DNA of 64,000 bases, taken from the NCBI GenBank assembly GCA_025517425.1, contig JAOPJY010000002.1, positions 496,001 through 560,000 of the forward strand. The letters run 5' to 3'. Each line of letters begins with the position of its first letter. Position 1 is the stretch's first letter. Shown in pieces: positions 38,742 to 47,719 of this stretch. A program made the translations under genes and the position numbers. The notes beneath the pieces are model-generated. The model saw nothing but the letters and a program-made list of their open reading frames with translations. It was not told the DNA's origin and ran no database searches. This DNA comes from Halobacteria archaeon AArc-dxtr1. Its GTDB lineage: Archaea; Halobacteriota; Halobacteria; Halobacteriales; Natrialbaceae.

Positions 38742-39257
38742 ATGAACAGACGCGACGTGTTACGTGGCGCTGGCGTCGCGATGACAGCGAGCCTCGCAGG
38801 ATGCCTTGAAACGGTCGACGAACTCAGTACCCGGTTCGGAGGTGGCTGTCCATCACGAGATATCGAGGAGCTGTCGTACGAGAGTCAGCGTTCCAGCAGG
38901 GACATCATCGGATTCGAGCAGGGGATTCGGCTGGCTACGGCCGCCGATCACGCCGAGAAGTTCGATCGGGAGTTCCGGTTCATCCGCGAGACGGATTTCG
39001 AAACGTCGGTGATCGTCGGTGTCCAGGCGATCTCGTCGGTTTCCTCGGACGCGTTCGAAATCAGCGCCGTCGGTTTAGAAGACGAGTCGACGATACACGT
39101 GTTCACGTGCATACCGGATTCGTCGCGTTCCGACGTGGCGTATACGCACGCGCGGCTGCTGAGAATACCCCGCGAGGAGGTCGGTTCGACGGTGCAACGA
39201 GCGTTTCTCACGCACTGGAACGACGGTACCGAGAGTACGCACGAGGACGAAGTGTGA
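38742..39257 (+). CDS. Tat-exported lipoprotein, unknown function
   Basis: 171 aa. Very short Tat signal MNRRDVLRGAGVAMTASLAGC with the lipobox Cys at residue 21. The mature part is a mixed alpha/beta domain of about 130 residues with a second Cys pair possibility (GGGCPSRD and FTCIPDSS). No family recognised. GC content is lower than its neighbours, and the gene has its own strong TATA box, both consistent with an accessory gene. Confidence 0.75.
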   Translation: MNRRDVLRGAGVAMTASLAGCLETVDELSTRFGGGCPSRDIEELSYESQRSSRDIIGFEQGIRLATAADHAEKFDREFRFIRETDFETSVIVGVQAISSVSSDAFEISAVGLEDESTIHVFTCIPDSSRSDVAYTHARLLRIPREEVGSTVQRAFLTHWNDGTESTHEDEV

Positions 39258-39366
39258 TCGCACTGAATCGTGGGCCATACGGAACCGCGGGCCAGTGCAT
39301 AACTGTCCCAGTGCGTAACGACCCGAACCGACCGGCTTTTGCCATGCTCGCGCCTACGCCCAAGTA

Positions 39367-39870
39367 GTGGAGGTCCACGTCTACTACGAGGGCGACGACG
39401 ACCCGAAGAAGTGCACTGCTCGGCGCCTCGAGAAGTTCGATCGGGCGATCCTCCATCGCTCGATGTCCGCGGTGCCCTACGGTGTCGTACTCAACCCCCA
39501 CGCCGAGCAGGCGCTCTCGCCGGCCGACGCCGAGGAGGCCCTCGGGACGCTCGTCGCACTCGACTGCTCCTGGGAGTCCGCAGAAGCGGCCGCCTTTTCG
39601 ATGCCCGGCGTCCACCGCGCCCTCCCCTTTCTCGTCGCCGCAAACCCGGTCAACTTCGGCCGCCCGTTCGAGCTGACGACCGCCGAGGCGCTCGCGGCCG
39701 CGCTCTGTATCTTCGGCGAGAACGAGGCGGCCGCCGACCTGCTGGAGCCCCTTCGCTGGGGCGAGACGTTTCTGGAACTCAACGAGGAGCCGCTGCGCCG
39801 GTACGCCGACTGCGCGGACTCCACCGAGGTCGTCGCCGTGCAATCCGAGTATCTAGCCGACGAGGAGTGA
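39367..39870 (+). CDS. tsr3: 16S rRNA aminocarboxypropyltransferase Tsr3 (DUF367)
   Basis: 167 aa from a GTG start. The family blocks are [16 protein letters not shown] at the N-terminus, [29 protein letters not shown] and the C-terminal [19 protein letters not shown]. Tsr3 transfers the aminocarboxypropyl group of S-adenosylmethionine to a hypermodified uridine of small-subunit rRNA (SPOUT-like fold). It lies 77 nt upstream of rpl40e, so both serve the ribosome. Confidence 0.93.
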   Translation: MEVHVYYEGDDDPKKCTARRLEKFDRAILHRSMSAVPYGVVLNPHAEQALSPADAEEALGTLVALDCSWESAEAAAFSMPGVHRALPFLVAANPVNFGRPFELTTAEALAAALCIFGENEAAADLLEPLRWGETFLELNEEPLRRYADCADSTEVVAVQSEYLADEE

Positions 39871-39947
39871 GGCCGATACCGGATGGCTACCGCGCCGCCA
39901 AACTGCGGACCACAGCGGTTAAATGCGCCAGCGCGTAACGAACCCGT

Positions 39948-40097
39948 ATGGCCAGTTTCGACGCCGCGGAAAAACGAACGCTCGAGAAGATGATCTGCAT
40001 GCGCTGTAACGCCCGCAACTCCAAGGAGGCAAAGCGCTGTCGCAAGTGCGGTTACAAGAAGCTCCGACCGAAAGCGAAAGAAGCCCGCGCGGCCTGA
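39948..40097 (+). CDS. rpl40e: 50S ribosomal protein L40e
   Basis: 49 aa zinc-ribbon ribosomal protein, homologue of the ribosomal part of eukaryotic ubiquitin-L40. Four Cys are arranged as [10 protein letters not shown] and [11 protein letters not shown], followed by a basic C-terminus ([11 protein letters not shown]). The ATG at 39948 gives [15 protein letters not shown]. Downstream of tsr3 on the same strand. Confidence 0.96.
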   Translation: MASFDAAEKRTLEKMICMRCNARNSKEAKRCRKCGYKKLRPKAKEARAA

Positions 40098-40165
40098 TCG
40101 TCGGTTCTCGCACTATTTCCTGTTTGCCTGCCAGCTACAGCTCTGTTTCTCGACAGCCGGAGCCG

Positions 40166-40777
40166 TCACTCGTCGGGATACTTCGGCTCGCGTCTCTCGG
40201 CCCGCTCTAAGGCCCGCTCGACGACGGTCCGGACATCGCCGTGGAAGACGCCGCCGTGGCCCGCGTACATCTGCTCGACGGTGTCGGGCATGCGGTCGAG
40301 CAGTTCTTCGATACTCTCGATCAGCCGTTCGCGGGACTGTCCGGGTCTATCGGTCCGGCCAAAGCTGCCGTCGTCGAAGGCGCCGTCGTCGTGGACGACC
40401 ACGTCGCCCGAAAAGAGTGCGGTGTCAGAAACCATCGAGACGTGATCGTCGGCGTGGCCCGGCGTGTAGACGACGTCGAAGTCCTCGTCGCCGATCCGGA
40501 TCGTGTCGCCGTCCGCGAGTTCGTGCGTTCGGGCCGAGTGGTCGTCGAAGGCGTAGACGTCGGGGTCGAAGGCGTCGACGACTGCCTCGAGGCTGGCGAC
40601 GTGGTCGCCGTGTTGGTGGGTCAGGACGACCGCATCGAGGCCGTCTGCGTGCTCGCGAATCTCGTCGACGGCCCCGTCCCACGCGCCGGCGTCGACGAGT
40701 ACCGTCCGGTCGCCGACCACGAGGTAGGCGTTTGCGGTGAACGACTCGGCGTCCTCGGTGACGTTGGTGACGTCCAT
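40166..40777 (-). CDS. MBL-fold metallo-hydrolase
   Basis: 203 aa single-domain MBL hydrolase. Metal motif LTHQHGDHVAS near residue 53, then YTPGHADDHVS, the SGDVVVH Asp and the C-terminal AGHGGVFHGD. The small size is like glyoxalase II-type cores without an extra domain; the substrate is unknown. The start MDVTNVTEDAESFTANAYLV is preferred over a longer frame, because the strand-forming N-terminus begins there and GGTTATCC lies about 30 nt before it. Confidence 0.87.
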   Translation of the reverse strand: MDVTNVTEDAESFTANAYLVVGDRTVLVDAGAWDGAVDEIREHADGLDAVVLTHQHGDHVASLEAVVDAFDPDVYAFDDHSARTHELADGDTIRIGDEDFDVVYTPGHADDHVSMVSDTALFSGDVVVHDDGAFDDGSFGRTDRPGQSRERLIESIEELLDRMPDTVEQMYAGHGGVFHGDVRTVVERALERAERREPKYPDE

Positions 40778-40922
40778 GCGTGCTCGGAGCGTCGGCTTGC
40801 GGAAGGATAACCCTGGCGCGAGCACGATGGTGGTCGCGATCGGCCGGCACGAACCGGGAATTAAAAACGCAAACTGGGACAACCCCGGAACTTTTTGCCG
40901 TGGCTCGCATACGTGTGTCTGT

Positions 40923-41093
40923 ATGGGATTCGGAAGCTACGACGAATCCGAGCAGCAGGACGTCGACGCCGATTTTGACGAGGACGACGCGGTTGAGTCC
41001 GAAGAACACAGCCACCAGGGAAGCATCGAGTTCGAAAACGGGGCCACAAACGACGAGCTACTCGATCGTCTCGAGGAGATCAAAGAGGAGTGA
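40923..41093 (+). CDS. DUF5786-type small acidic protein, copy 1
   Basis: 56 aa. N-terminal MGFGSYDESEQ, a central acidic linker and the C-terminal helix NDELLDRLEEIKEE. It is a paralogue of 45231-45425, with the same two conserved ends. A TATA-like CTTTTTG about 30 nt upstream suggests leaderless transcription. Its stop overlaps the next gene's start by 1 nt (TGATG), coupling it to the DUF99 gene. Function unknown. Confidence 0.85.
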   Translation: MGFGSYDESEQQDVDADFDEDDAVESEEHSHQGSIEFENGATNDELLDRLEEIKEE

Positions 41094-41665
41094 TGAAATC
41101 GGGGGTGCGGGCGGTCGGCGTCGCCGAATCGGCCGGCGACGATCGGCAGACTGCCACCCTCGCCGGCGCAGTCGTCCGGGCCGACGGGATCGTCGACGGC
41201 CTCAGCTATGCCGACTGCACGGTCGGCGGCACCGACGCGACTGCGGCCGTCGGCTCCCTACTCGCCGATCTCGACCGGCCGGACGCGCGGTACGTGCTTC
41301 TGGGGGCGGTCGCACCGGCGTGGTACAACGTCCTCGACCTCGAACGGCTGGCCGAAGCGAGCGACGGGCCGGTGATTGCTGTCACCTTCGAAGAGAGCGA
41401 CGGGTTAGCGCCCGCGCTCCGAGCTGAATTTTCGGGAGTGGAGCTCGAAAGGCGGCTGACACGCTACCGCGCTCTGCCGCCGCGAGAGCCGGTCGCTGTT
41501 GGATCAGAGACAATGTACGTCCGCGCGGTGGGCTGTGAACGCCAAGAAGCCGAGCGCGTCGTCCAGGCGTTTACCGATTCGGGCGGGCGGCCGGAGCCGA
41601 TTCGCGTCGCCCGGCTGGCCGCGCGGGCGGCCCGGCGCTACCGAGAGAAGTCGAGCCAGCCGTGA
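41093..41665 (+). CDS. DUF99 family protein
   Basis: 190 aa. DUF99 proteins are archaeal, about 190 aa, related to endonuclease V-type folds, and of uncertain function. Supporting segments are VRAVGVAESAG at the N-terminus, VVRADGIVDGLSYADCTVGGTDAT, LLGAVAPAWYNVLDLERLAE and PVIAVTFEESDGL. It begins within the stop of the DUF5786 gene (TGATG), so the two are translationally coupled. Confidence 0.85.
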   Translation: MKSGVRAVGVAESAGDDRQTATLAGAVVRADGIVDGLSYADCTVGGTDATAAVGSLLADLDRPDARYVLLGAVAPAWYNVLDLERLAEASDGPVIAVTFEESDGLAPALRAEFSGVELERRLTRYRALPPREPVAVGSETMYVRAVGCERQEAERVVQAFTDSGGRPEPIRVARLAARAARRYREKSSQP

Positions 41666-41767
41666 ACGCCGAGTCAACCCCGTCGCAGCACGCCAAATTG
41701 AACCGGGTGGGCCGACCCGGCGTTCGCGAGCCGAAACACGTAGTACCGGGCCGTTCGACCGACCGCT

Positions 41768-42367
41768 ATGGACGAGCAGATGGAGGGCGTCGAGGTGACC
41801 GCCTGCGAGCGGTGCCCGGCGCTCGTCGAGTCGCGCAGCCGGATCGTCAACGGAACGGGTCCCGAAGACGCCGACGTGGTCTTCGTCGGCGAGGGACCCG
41901 GCGCGACCGAAGACGAGCGCGGCGAACCGTTCGTCGGGCGTAGCGGCACGGTGCTAGACGATGGGCTTCGACGGGTCGGGCTCGCACGGTCCGACATCCG
42001 GATCACGAACTGCGTGCGCTGTCGACCGCCCGACAATCGGGATCCGACCCGTGAGGAACTGGGGAACTGCCGGGGCTACTTAGAGACCGAACTCGACCGC
42101 CTCGATCCGGACGTGATCGTCACGCTGGGAAAGGTCCCCAGCGAGCACTTGCTGGAGCGCTCGGTCGCGGTGACGTCGGAGGCAGGCACCGTCGAGGAGG
42201 TGCGAATCGCCGAGACGCCCCGGCGGGTCGTGATCTCGGTCCACCCCGCGGCGACGCTGTACGATCGGAGCCAGGAGGAGACGTTCGCCGAGGCGCTCGC
42301 GACGGCAGCCGATCTCGCGGACGTAGCGGGAAGCGAGAGCGGCCAGTCGCGACTGGACGGCTTTTGA
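41768..42367 (+). CDS. Uracil-DNA glycosylase, family 4 (Fe-S)
   Basis: 199 aa. Family 4 UDG removing uracil from deaminated DNA. The Fe-S ligands are probably the Cys of ACERCPAL at residues about 13 and 16, with two later Cys in TNCVRCRPP/GNCRGYLE. Motif A is GEGPGATEDERGEPFVGRSG and motif B is HPAATLYD. All key elements are intact. Convergent with the membrane protein gene by 4 nt. Confidence 0.94.
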   Translation: MDEQMEGVEVTACERCPALVESRSRIVNGTGPEDADVVFVGEGPGATEDERGEPFVGRSGTVLDDGLRRVGLARSDIRITNCVRCRPPDNRDPTREELGNCRGYLETELDRLDPDVIVTLGKVPSEHLLERSVAVTSEAGTVEEVRIAETPRRVVISVHPAATLYDRSQEETFAEALATAADLADVAGSESGQSRLDGF

Positions 42368-42371
42368 GTGG

Positions 42372-42806
42372 CTACAGCCGCCGTCGGACGCGCGAGCCGA
42401 GCAGGTACGCCACACCCCCGATGACGAGCGCCCCGATCAGGGCCGACGGAACCCCATTCGTGATCCCCTCGACGAGCTCGCCGGGCGGGTCGCGCTTGTA
42501 ACCGAGGAGCCGCGGCGGGGTGTAGCGCGTCTCCTCTGACCACCTGATGTAGCCGATCAGCGGCGGAACGACGAACCGCCAGAGGATCGCGAGGAAGACC
42601 GGCGACAGCCCCGCGATCACGCCGGCTCGCGCCCAGCCGGCGTAAAGGGTGACGACCACGGCGACGGCGACGAGCAGTGTTAGCGAGAGCACCGCATCGT
42701 ACTCGAGCAAAAACGCCACCGACGCGAGGGTCGGGATCAGAGCTGCAAGCGCCAGCACGCGAGTGCGCGCCGGCCGAGTGCCGAGAATCGAGGATCGGAG
42801 GGTCAT
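42372..42806 (-). CDS. Four-helix membrane protein, unknown function
   Basis: 144 aa with hydrophobic segments at about residues 17-35, 38-56, 60-80 and 113-135. A hydrophilic loop (WSEETRYTPPRLLGYKRDPP) lies between the third and fourth, and a basic C-terminus (SRVRRRL) points to the cytoplasm. No motif or family recognised. Confidence 0.7.
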   Translation of the reverse strand: MTLRSSILGTRPARTRVLALAALIPTLASVAFLLEYDAVLSLTLLVAVAVVVTLYAGWARAGVIAGLSPVFLAILWRFVVPPLIGYIRWSEETRYTPPRLLGYKRDPPGELVEGITNGVPSALIGALVIGGVAYLLGSRVRRRL

Positions 42807-42950
42807 AGAATCAAAACAGTTCTACAGGTTGATAATATCTCGCACGGTTCGCAGCGACGGAAAGTCACGGCGAACAACCCGCCGACTCGATGCCTCGCGC
42901 GCGTTGCGCGAAGGGCAACGCACTTGCCCGCGCGCCACCGACGGGCAGAC

Positions 42951-43613
42951 ATGAACACGACACTCTCGCCGCCCGAAAACGCACTCGCCGAGGTGGTCGT
43001 CGTCGACTACGGCCTCGGGAACCTCCGCAGCGTCACCCGCGGATTGGAACGCGCAGGCGCAGCCGTCGAGATCACGGACGACCCCGCTGCGTTCGAAGCT
43101 GCTGACGGCGTCGTCCTCCCCGGTGTCGGCGCCTTCCGCGAGGGAGTCGAGAACGCCGATCCAATCCGCGACGATCTGTTGGCGGTCGCCGAGCGCGGCC
43201 AGCCCCTGTTCGGGATCTGTCTGGGAATGCAGATGCTGCTGACTGCGAGCGAAGAGGGAGAGACCGACGGCGACGCCGCCGTATCGGGGCTGGATCTCGT
43301 CCCGGGAACGAACGTCCGATTCGACGACGGCCAGAAGGTGCCCCACATGGGCTGGAACGAACTGGTGATCGAGCGCGAGCACCCACTCGTTGAAGGGGTA
43401 GACGGAGAGTACGCCTACTTCGTCCACTCGTACTATGCGGTCCCCGACGACGAGGCCGCGATCGTCGCCAGCACGGACTACGAGCGGACGTTCCCCTCGA
43501 TCGTCGCCAACGAGGCCGGCAACGTCTTCGGGACGCAGTTCCACCCCGAAAAGAGCGGTGAGACGGGGCTGCAGATTCTGCGAAACTTCGTCGAGATCTG
43601 CGCGGCAGAGTGA
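42951..43613 (+). CDS. hisH: Imidazole glycerol phosphate synthase subunit HisH
   Basis: 220 aa glutamine amidotransferase supplying ammonia to HisF in histidine biosynthesis. The triad is Cys in FGICLGMQ (about residue 90) and His/Glu in GTQFHPEKSG. The N-terminal VVVDYGLGNLRSV and VLPGVGAFREG are HisH-specific. No other his gene is nearby, so the pathway is scattered, as usual in haloarchaea. Confidence 0.95.
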   Translation: MNTTLSPPENALAEVVVVDYGLGNLRSVTRGLERAGAAVEITDDPAAFEAADGVVLPGVGAFREGVENADPIRDDLLAVAERGQPLFGICLGMQMLLTASEEGETDGDAAVSGLDLVPGTNVRFDDGQKVPHMGWNELVIEREHPLVEGVDGEYAYFVHSYYAVPDDEAAIVASTDYERTFPSIVANEAGNVFGTQFHPEKSGETGLQILRNFVEICAAE

Positions 43614-43770
43614 TCTGTCGCGACGACAGCGGGACGTAACCAGCGTTACAGAGTGCGTGTGAGGGTTGTAGGTGTACATTTCTCAGTCAGTACAGGTCCC
43701 AAAACGACCAGCGCGGCTTTTCTAGAGATGTACCAGAACACCCAACCGACTTCTGTTGCTAGCACTCTCT

Positions 43771-44037
43771 ATGGAGGGAGCAGACAACGCACTCGTGGTC
43801 GATCTACAAACGACCGATTTGAAGCCGAGTGTTGCAATCGTCGACGCTATTGCAACACTCGAAGGGGTTGAGTTGGAAACTCTCTCGGAGACTCACGATA
43901 TCAGAGTCTATGACTGGGTCGATCCTGATGCCCTCGACACCCTGCTGGCCAGCGGTGACGGTGTTTCTGTGCAGTTCCCCATTGGGGAGTATCGAGTGGA
44001 CAGTACGGACGCCGAGTTACGTATTCAACGCAGATGA
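43771..44037 (+). CDS. HalOD1 output domain protein
   Basis: 88 aa. The whole protein is a HalOD1 domain: SVAIVDAIATLEGVELETLSE followed by YDWVDPDALDTLLASGDGVSVQFP and a short strand ending in LRIQ. HalOD1 is found alone or at the end of haloarchaeal signal-transduction proteins, with unknown output. It is next to a small zinc finger and a Bat-like regulator on the opposite strand, a neighbourhood typical of such proteins. I chose the ATG at 43771. Confidence 0.82.
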   Translation: MEGADNALVVDLQTTDLKPSVAIVDAIATLEGVELETLSETHDIRVYDWVDPDALDTLLASGDGVSVQFPIGEYRVDSTDAELRIQRR

Positions 44038-44072
44038 CCCAAGAGCAGGATGCGTTCCGGTAGTCGACCAAT

Positions 44073-44255
44073 TCAGTTACCACGAACATCCGCCGTACTC
44101 GTCGTTTCGACGGTGTGAAACTCCGTTGATCCGCAGTCACACCCGTCTCGCTTCCCAATTGGCTGTATTGTACCGTCGGGCCATTCCAGCGCAGCGTAGG
44201 CTGATCCACAATTGAGACACGTGATGACCGTTCGATCGCTGTCTCCCTCGGGCAT
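44073..44255 (-). CDS. Small zinc-finger protein
   Basis: 60 aa. CLNCGSAY (CxxC) and CDCGSTEF (CxC) form a likely zinc-binding ribbon of the kind abundant among haloarchaeal microproteins. It may belong to the HalOD1/HTH-10 group. A GCTTAAAAAGC box at about 44314-44324 could be its promoter or the terminator of the preceding HTH gene. Confidence 0.7.
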   Translation of the reverse strand: MPEGDSDRTVITCLNCGSAYAALEWPDGTIQPIGKRDGCDCGSTEFHTVETTSTADVRGN

Positions 44256-44325
44256 CAGTTACCCATTGTTCGACGGATACCACTGTCAGCGCTACTGTTG
44301 GGAGTACAACAGCTTTTTAAGCGAG

Positions 44326-44985
44326 TTATCGATTCGAATCCGACGTTTCGGGAAGGGTGCGCCCGAGGATGTGTTTCGTCCCACGGCGGAGTCGAGACGC
44401 GATGGCCTGCTGGGAAATACCGAGTTCGTCGCCGAGTTCTTCCATCGTCACCTCACGCGGGGACTCGAAGTACCCACGCTGATAGGCCAGTACCAGCGCT
44501 TCTTGCTGTGTGTCAGTGAGTGCTGCCTCAGTTTCAGTCTCGACCGGCGTCAGTGCGTGCAGTTCGGTCAGCGTGACTGGAATGTCCAACTCTTGACACC
44601 GAGAGTGAAAGGTTGCGACATCACTTCGGGAATCTCCGCGGATGTCGAACGTCCACCGACGGCTTGTGCCGATAGCTTTGATAAGCGGGATGTCGGTCTC
44701 GGTCAACACACTCAACACGTCGTCGTATTCGAGTGACCACTCGACACGTAGCAGAGACTCATCATCGACGGAATCGACGAGCTGGATTCGATTGACGCCC
44801 GGATGATCAGAAAACGCGTCCTCGATGTTCGCAACGTCCGTCCCCCGAACCCAGAAGTAGGGGATTACCACGTCACGCGACGGGATCAGTCGCTCTAGTT
44901 CGACCGTCACGTCCGGCAATTGAGCGAACACGGTACCAAGGGGGAACTGATCGGATGGAACGGTAAACGTAGCCTCAGTAGCCAT
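44326..44985 (-). CDS. Bat-like HTH-10 family transcriptional regulator
   Basis: 219 aa. The C-terminal HTH_10 domain reads TDTQQEALVLAYQRGYFESP, then VTMEELGDELGISQQAIASRL and the positively charged RRGTKHILG. The N-terminal 150 residues are a sensor-like beta/alpha domain related to those in bacterio-opsin activator (Bat)-type proteins, without PAS or GAF motifs that I can identify. Start MATEATFTVPSDQ, with a GTTTTTA box about 30 nt upstream. Confidence 0.88.
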   Translation of the reverse strand: MATEATFTVPSDQFPLGTVFAQLPDVTVELERLIPSRDVVIPYFWVRGTDVANIEDAFSDHPGVNRIQLVDSVDDESLLRVEWSLEYDDVLSVLTETDIPLIKAIGTSRRWTFDIRGDSRSDVATFHSRCQELDIPVTLTELHALTPVETETEAALTDTQQEALVLAYQRGYFESPREVTMEELGDELGISQQAIASRLRRGTKHILGRTLPETSDSNR

Positions 44986-45230
44986 TGCTGAAATGATGTC
45001 TCGCTGGCTGTAAAAACCTCCGCGGAGCACGCACCGCGTGCTGTGCGATTATTAGAACGATGGCCGGTCGATACACAACTGTAGTGAACACGGATTCTAC
45101 GGGAGTAATTGTCAGAGAGGGCACCAGTCAACAGAGCCACGCACCCGCATACGACGAGCTACCGTGGGAGGGCAACGCGAGGCGCCGGCGGACCGGTGGC
45201 GCTTTATCGCCGGGCGATCGCTGCGGTAGT

Positions 45231-45425
45231 ATGGGTTTTGGAAGCTACGACGAGTCCGAACAGCGCCAACCTGACGCCGGAACCGAAGACGACGAGGACG
45301 CGGCCGTCAACGTCCACCAGAACGACCACGACGGCGAAATGAGCGTCGAGACGGGAGGGTCGACCGACGCCCTCCTCGGACAGCTTCAGGAGATCAAGGA
45401 GAAGAAGGCCGCCAAAGACGAGTAA
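45231..45425 (+). CDS. DUF5786-type small acidic protein, copy 2
   Basis: 64 aa. It shares the start MGFGSYDESEQ with copy 1 and ends with the matching helix TDALLGQLQEIKEKKAAKDE. The middle is divergent and acidic. A CTTTATCG box about 28 nt upstream supports leaderless transcription. Function unknown. Confidence 0.85.
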   Translation: MGFGSYDESEQRQPDAGTEDDEDAAVNVHQNDHDGEMSVETGGSTDALLGQLQEIKEKKAAKDE

Positions 45426-45563
45426 GACGCCCGGAACCGGGGGTGTCTATGAAGTCGCTCGTCGATTCCGTTGAGATCCACCAGCCACCGGCGATCGACC
45501 GCCGCGAAGTGATGACCACTGGGTAGCACGGGTTCGGAGGAGGGAAGCGTAGTCAACCGACCG

Positions 45564-45947
45564 CTAAAGCAGTTCTCGAACCTCGGAGTACCACATGTCG
45601 TGGTAATCGACGTGACCGATTCGTCGCGCGATGGCGACCGCGAGAATGTGCCAGCAGAGATCCGTGGGGTCGTCCGCATCGAGATTGTACTCGTAGTCCT
45701 TACAGGTACAGCCGCCGTCTTCGACGATGTACTCATCCTCGTAGCCGACGACGATGGTAAAGTCCTGGTAGGCCTTGACTCGCCCTTCGCCGACGGCCTC
45801 GATCGCGCGGGCGCCGCGATCGTCGTGAATCCGGGTGATCCGGTCGACGATCTCCGGCGTGAGGCGACCCGTCTCCTCGAGGCGAGCTTGCCACCGCTCG
45901 ACGGGATTCGACGCGGACACGTTCAGGTCTGGGTACCGAACCGTCAA
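45564..45947 (-). CDS. SWIM zinc-finger protein
   Basis: 127 aa. The SWIM motif CxCxnCxH is present: CTCKDYEYNL and, 17 residues later, DLCWHILAVAIA. SWIM domains mediate protein or DNA contacts; in archaea some partner with SNF2 or recombination proteins, none of which are nearby. Translation begins at a TTG, or at the GTG eight codons downstream. Confidence 0.84.
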   Translation of the reverse strand: MTVRYPDLNVSASNPVERWQARLEETGRLTPEIVDRITRIHDDRGARAIEAVGEGRVKAYQDFTIVVGYEDEYIVEDGGCTCKDYEYNLDADDPTDLCWHILAVAIARRIGHVDYHDMWYSEVRELL

Positions 45948-45979
45948 ATCCGTTTGGTTGTTGGACGAAAGCGAGAGGC

Positions 45980-46429
45980 TCAGCCGTCCTCCTCGCGCTC
46001 TCCGTCACCAGTTGCTCCAGGGAGTTCGATCGTGATCTCCGTCGCGTTATCCTCCGCGTCATCTTCGTCGTTGGCCTCGTCGAGTGACACCTCGCGCTCG
46101 ACGACGTCGAACTCGTCGGCTAAGCTTTCGACGGTCACGGTGTACGCGCCGGGATCTGCGAGCGTCCGAGCGACGAGGCGTCCGCCGTCGATTTCGTGTT
46201 GGAAGTTACTGGTGAAACTCTGCTCGTCGTGCGATATCGTGACCGAAACGCCCTCAGAGACCGGTTCGCCATCGTCGTTTTCCAAAGAGACGACCAGGTG
46301 GACTGGCGTTCCGCCGGTGTCGAGGTTCTCGTCGTCACCGTTGTTATTGAGGCACCCCGCGAGGGCGGCGGAAACGGTTGCGAGAGCCGCGGCGCCAAAC
46401 TGGCGCCGGGTAACCGCAGACGTGTGCAT
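45980..46429 (-). CDS. Tat-exported lipoprotein with Ig-like domain
   Basis: 149 aa. Tat signal TRRQFGAAALATVSAALAGC with the Cys at about residue 26. The mature part (HLVVSLENDDGEPVSEGVSVTI ... YTVTVESLADEF) resembles a carboxypeptidase-regulatory or Ig-like beta sandwich, with an acidic C-terminal tail (ANDEDDAEDNATE). Function unknown, extracellular. Confidence 0.8.
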   Translation of the reverse strand: MHTSAVTRRQFGAAALATVSAALAGCLNNNGDDENLDTGGTPVHLVVSLENDDGEPVSEGVSVTISHDEQSFTSNFQHEIDGGRLVARTLADPGAYTVTVESLADEFDVVEREVSLDEANDEDDAEDNATEITIELPGATGDGEREEDG

Positions 46430-46525
46430 AGTACACCTATCAAACCAGTGTGATTTGACTCTTTTGACACTGATCGGAACGCGAAAACCGGGTCGCTTTT
46501 CGCGGTACCGCGACCATCTGACTGT

Positions 46526-47644
46526 ATGCGCGTGACGGAGGGTGGCGTCGAGATCGCGGTACCCGGCGAGCAGACGGAGGGGTTCGAGGAGTCGGTGTTC
46601 TACAACCCGCGCCAGGAGTTAAACCGTGATCTGACGATCGCGGTCCTGCGGGCCTACCGCGAGCGTGAGCCGCGAGCCGAGCGCTACCTGGACGGAATGG
46701 CGGCAAGCGGCGTTCGGGGCGTCCGCGCCGCTGCCGACGGCTGGGACGTGACCTGCTGTGATATCGACGAAGGGGCCGTCTCCCTGGCCCGGGAGAACTT
46801 CGAGCGGAACGATCTGGAGGGTGAGGTTGTGCGACGCAACGTCAACGCACTCTTGCACGACTCGATGTTCGACGTCGTCGATCTCGACCCGTTCGGAACG
46901 CCGATGCCCTTTGCCGACGCCGCGTTCGCGAACTGTCACAACCTCGTCTGCGTAACCGCGACCGACACCGCGCCGCTGTGTGGCGCCCACTTCGCCAGCG
47001 GCGTCCGCTCGTACGGATCGGTCCCCCGGAACACGGAGTACCACCCGGAGATGGGCGTCCGAACGCTGCTCTCGGCGCTCGCCCGGAGTGCGGCCCGCTT
47101 CGACGTCGGGATCACCCCGCTCGTGACCCACGCGACGAGTCATTACGTGCGGACGTATCTCGAACTCGACCGTCGCGCAACCGCCGCCGACGCCACACTC
47201 TCGGAGCTGGGCACGCTCAGTCACTGCGAAGACTGTCTCTACCGCGAGACTCAGTCGGGGTTGATCGCGAACACGCTGGAAGCGTGTCCGAACTGTGGAG
47301 GCGACCGAATTCTTGCAGCCGGCCCGCTCTGGCTCGGTGCCACCGTCGACCTGGAATTCACAGCGACCGTCCGGGAGGCGATCCCGGACGAGTTCGCGAC
47401 CGCCGAAACTGCCCGCGACCTCATAGAGACCCTCGCCGGCGAACTCGCCGAGCCGACCCACTACGACCAGCACAAACTCTGTAAGAACTGGGGGCTGCCG
47501 GCTAACGCGATGGACGACTTCCTCGCTGATCTCCGAAAGGCGGGCTACCGCGCGTCGCCGGCTCACTACGGCGGAACGACGTTCAAGACGGACGCCGACG
47601 TGGGCGAGATCCGGGCAGCGACGGCGTCGGAACTGACCGACTGA
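46526..47644 (+). CDS. trm1: tRNA (guanine(26)-N2)-dimethyltransferase
   Basis: 372 aa Trm1, a SAM-dependent enzyme making m2,2G26 in tRNA. N-terminal [17 protein letters not shown], motif [16 protein letters not shown], motif [13 protein letters not shown] and the zinc-binding cluster [24 protein letters not shown] (four Cys, residues about 235-258) are all present. A single gene. Confidence 0.95.
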   Translation: MRVTEGGVEIAVPGEQTEGFEESVFYNPRQELNRDLTIAVLRAYREREPRAERYLDGMAASGVRGVRAAADGWDVTCCDIDEGAVSLARENFERNDLEGEVVRRNVNALLHDSMFDVVDLDPFGTPMPFADAAFANCHNLVCVTATDTAPLCGAHFASGVRSYGSVPRNTEYHPEMGVRTLLSALARSAARFDVGITPLVTHATSHYVRTYLELDRRATAADATLSELGTLSHCEDCLYRETQSGLIANTLEACPNCGGDRILAAGPLWLGATVDLEFTATVREAIPDEFATAETARDLIETLAGELAEPTHYDQHKLCKNWGLPANAMDDFLADLRKAGYRASPAHYGGTTFKTDADVGEIRAATASELTD

Positions 47645-47719
47645 GCCCGTCGGTGGCCTGGCTCGAACCACCACAGCGTGCGCCATCCCACCCGCTATTT
47701 GCCTCTGGGAAGTGATACT

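Noticed and set aside
38626-38745. 39-codon frame before the 38742 lipoprotein
   Set aside because: Runs through a strong TATA box and overlaps the next start; no conserved features.
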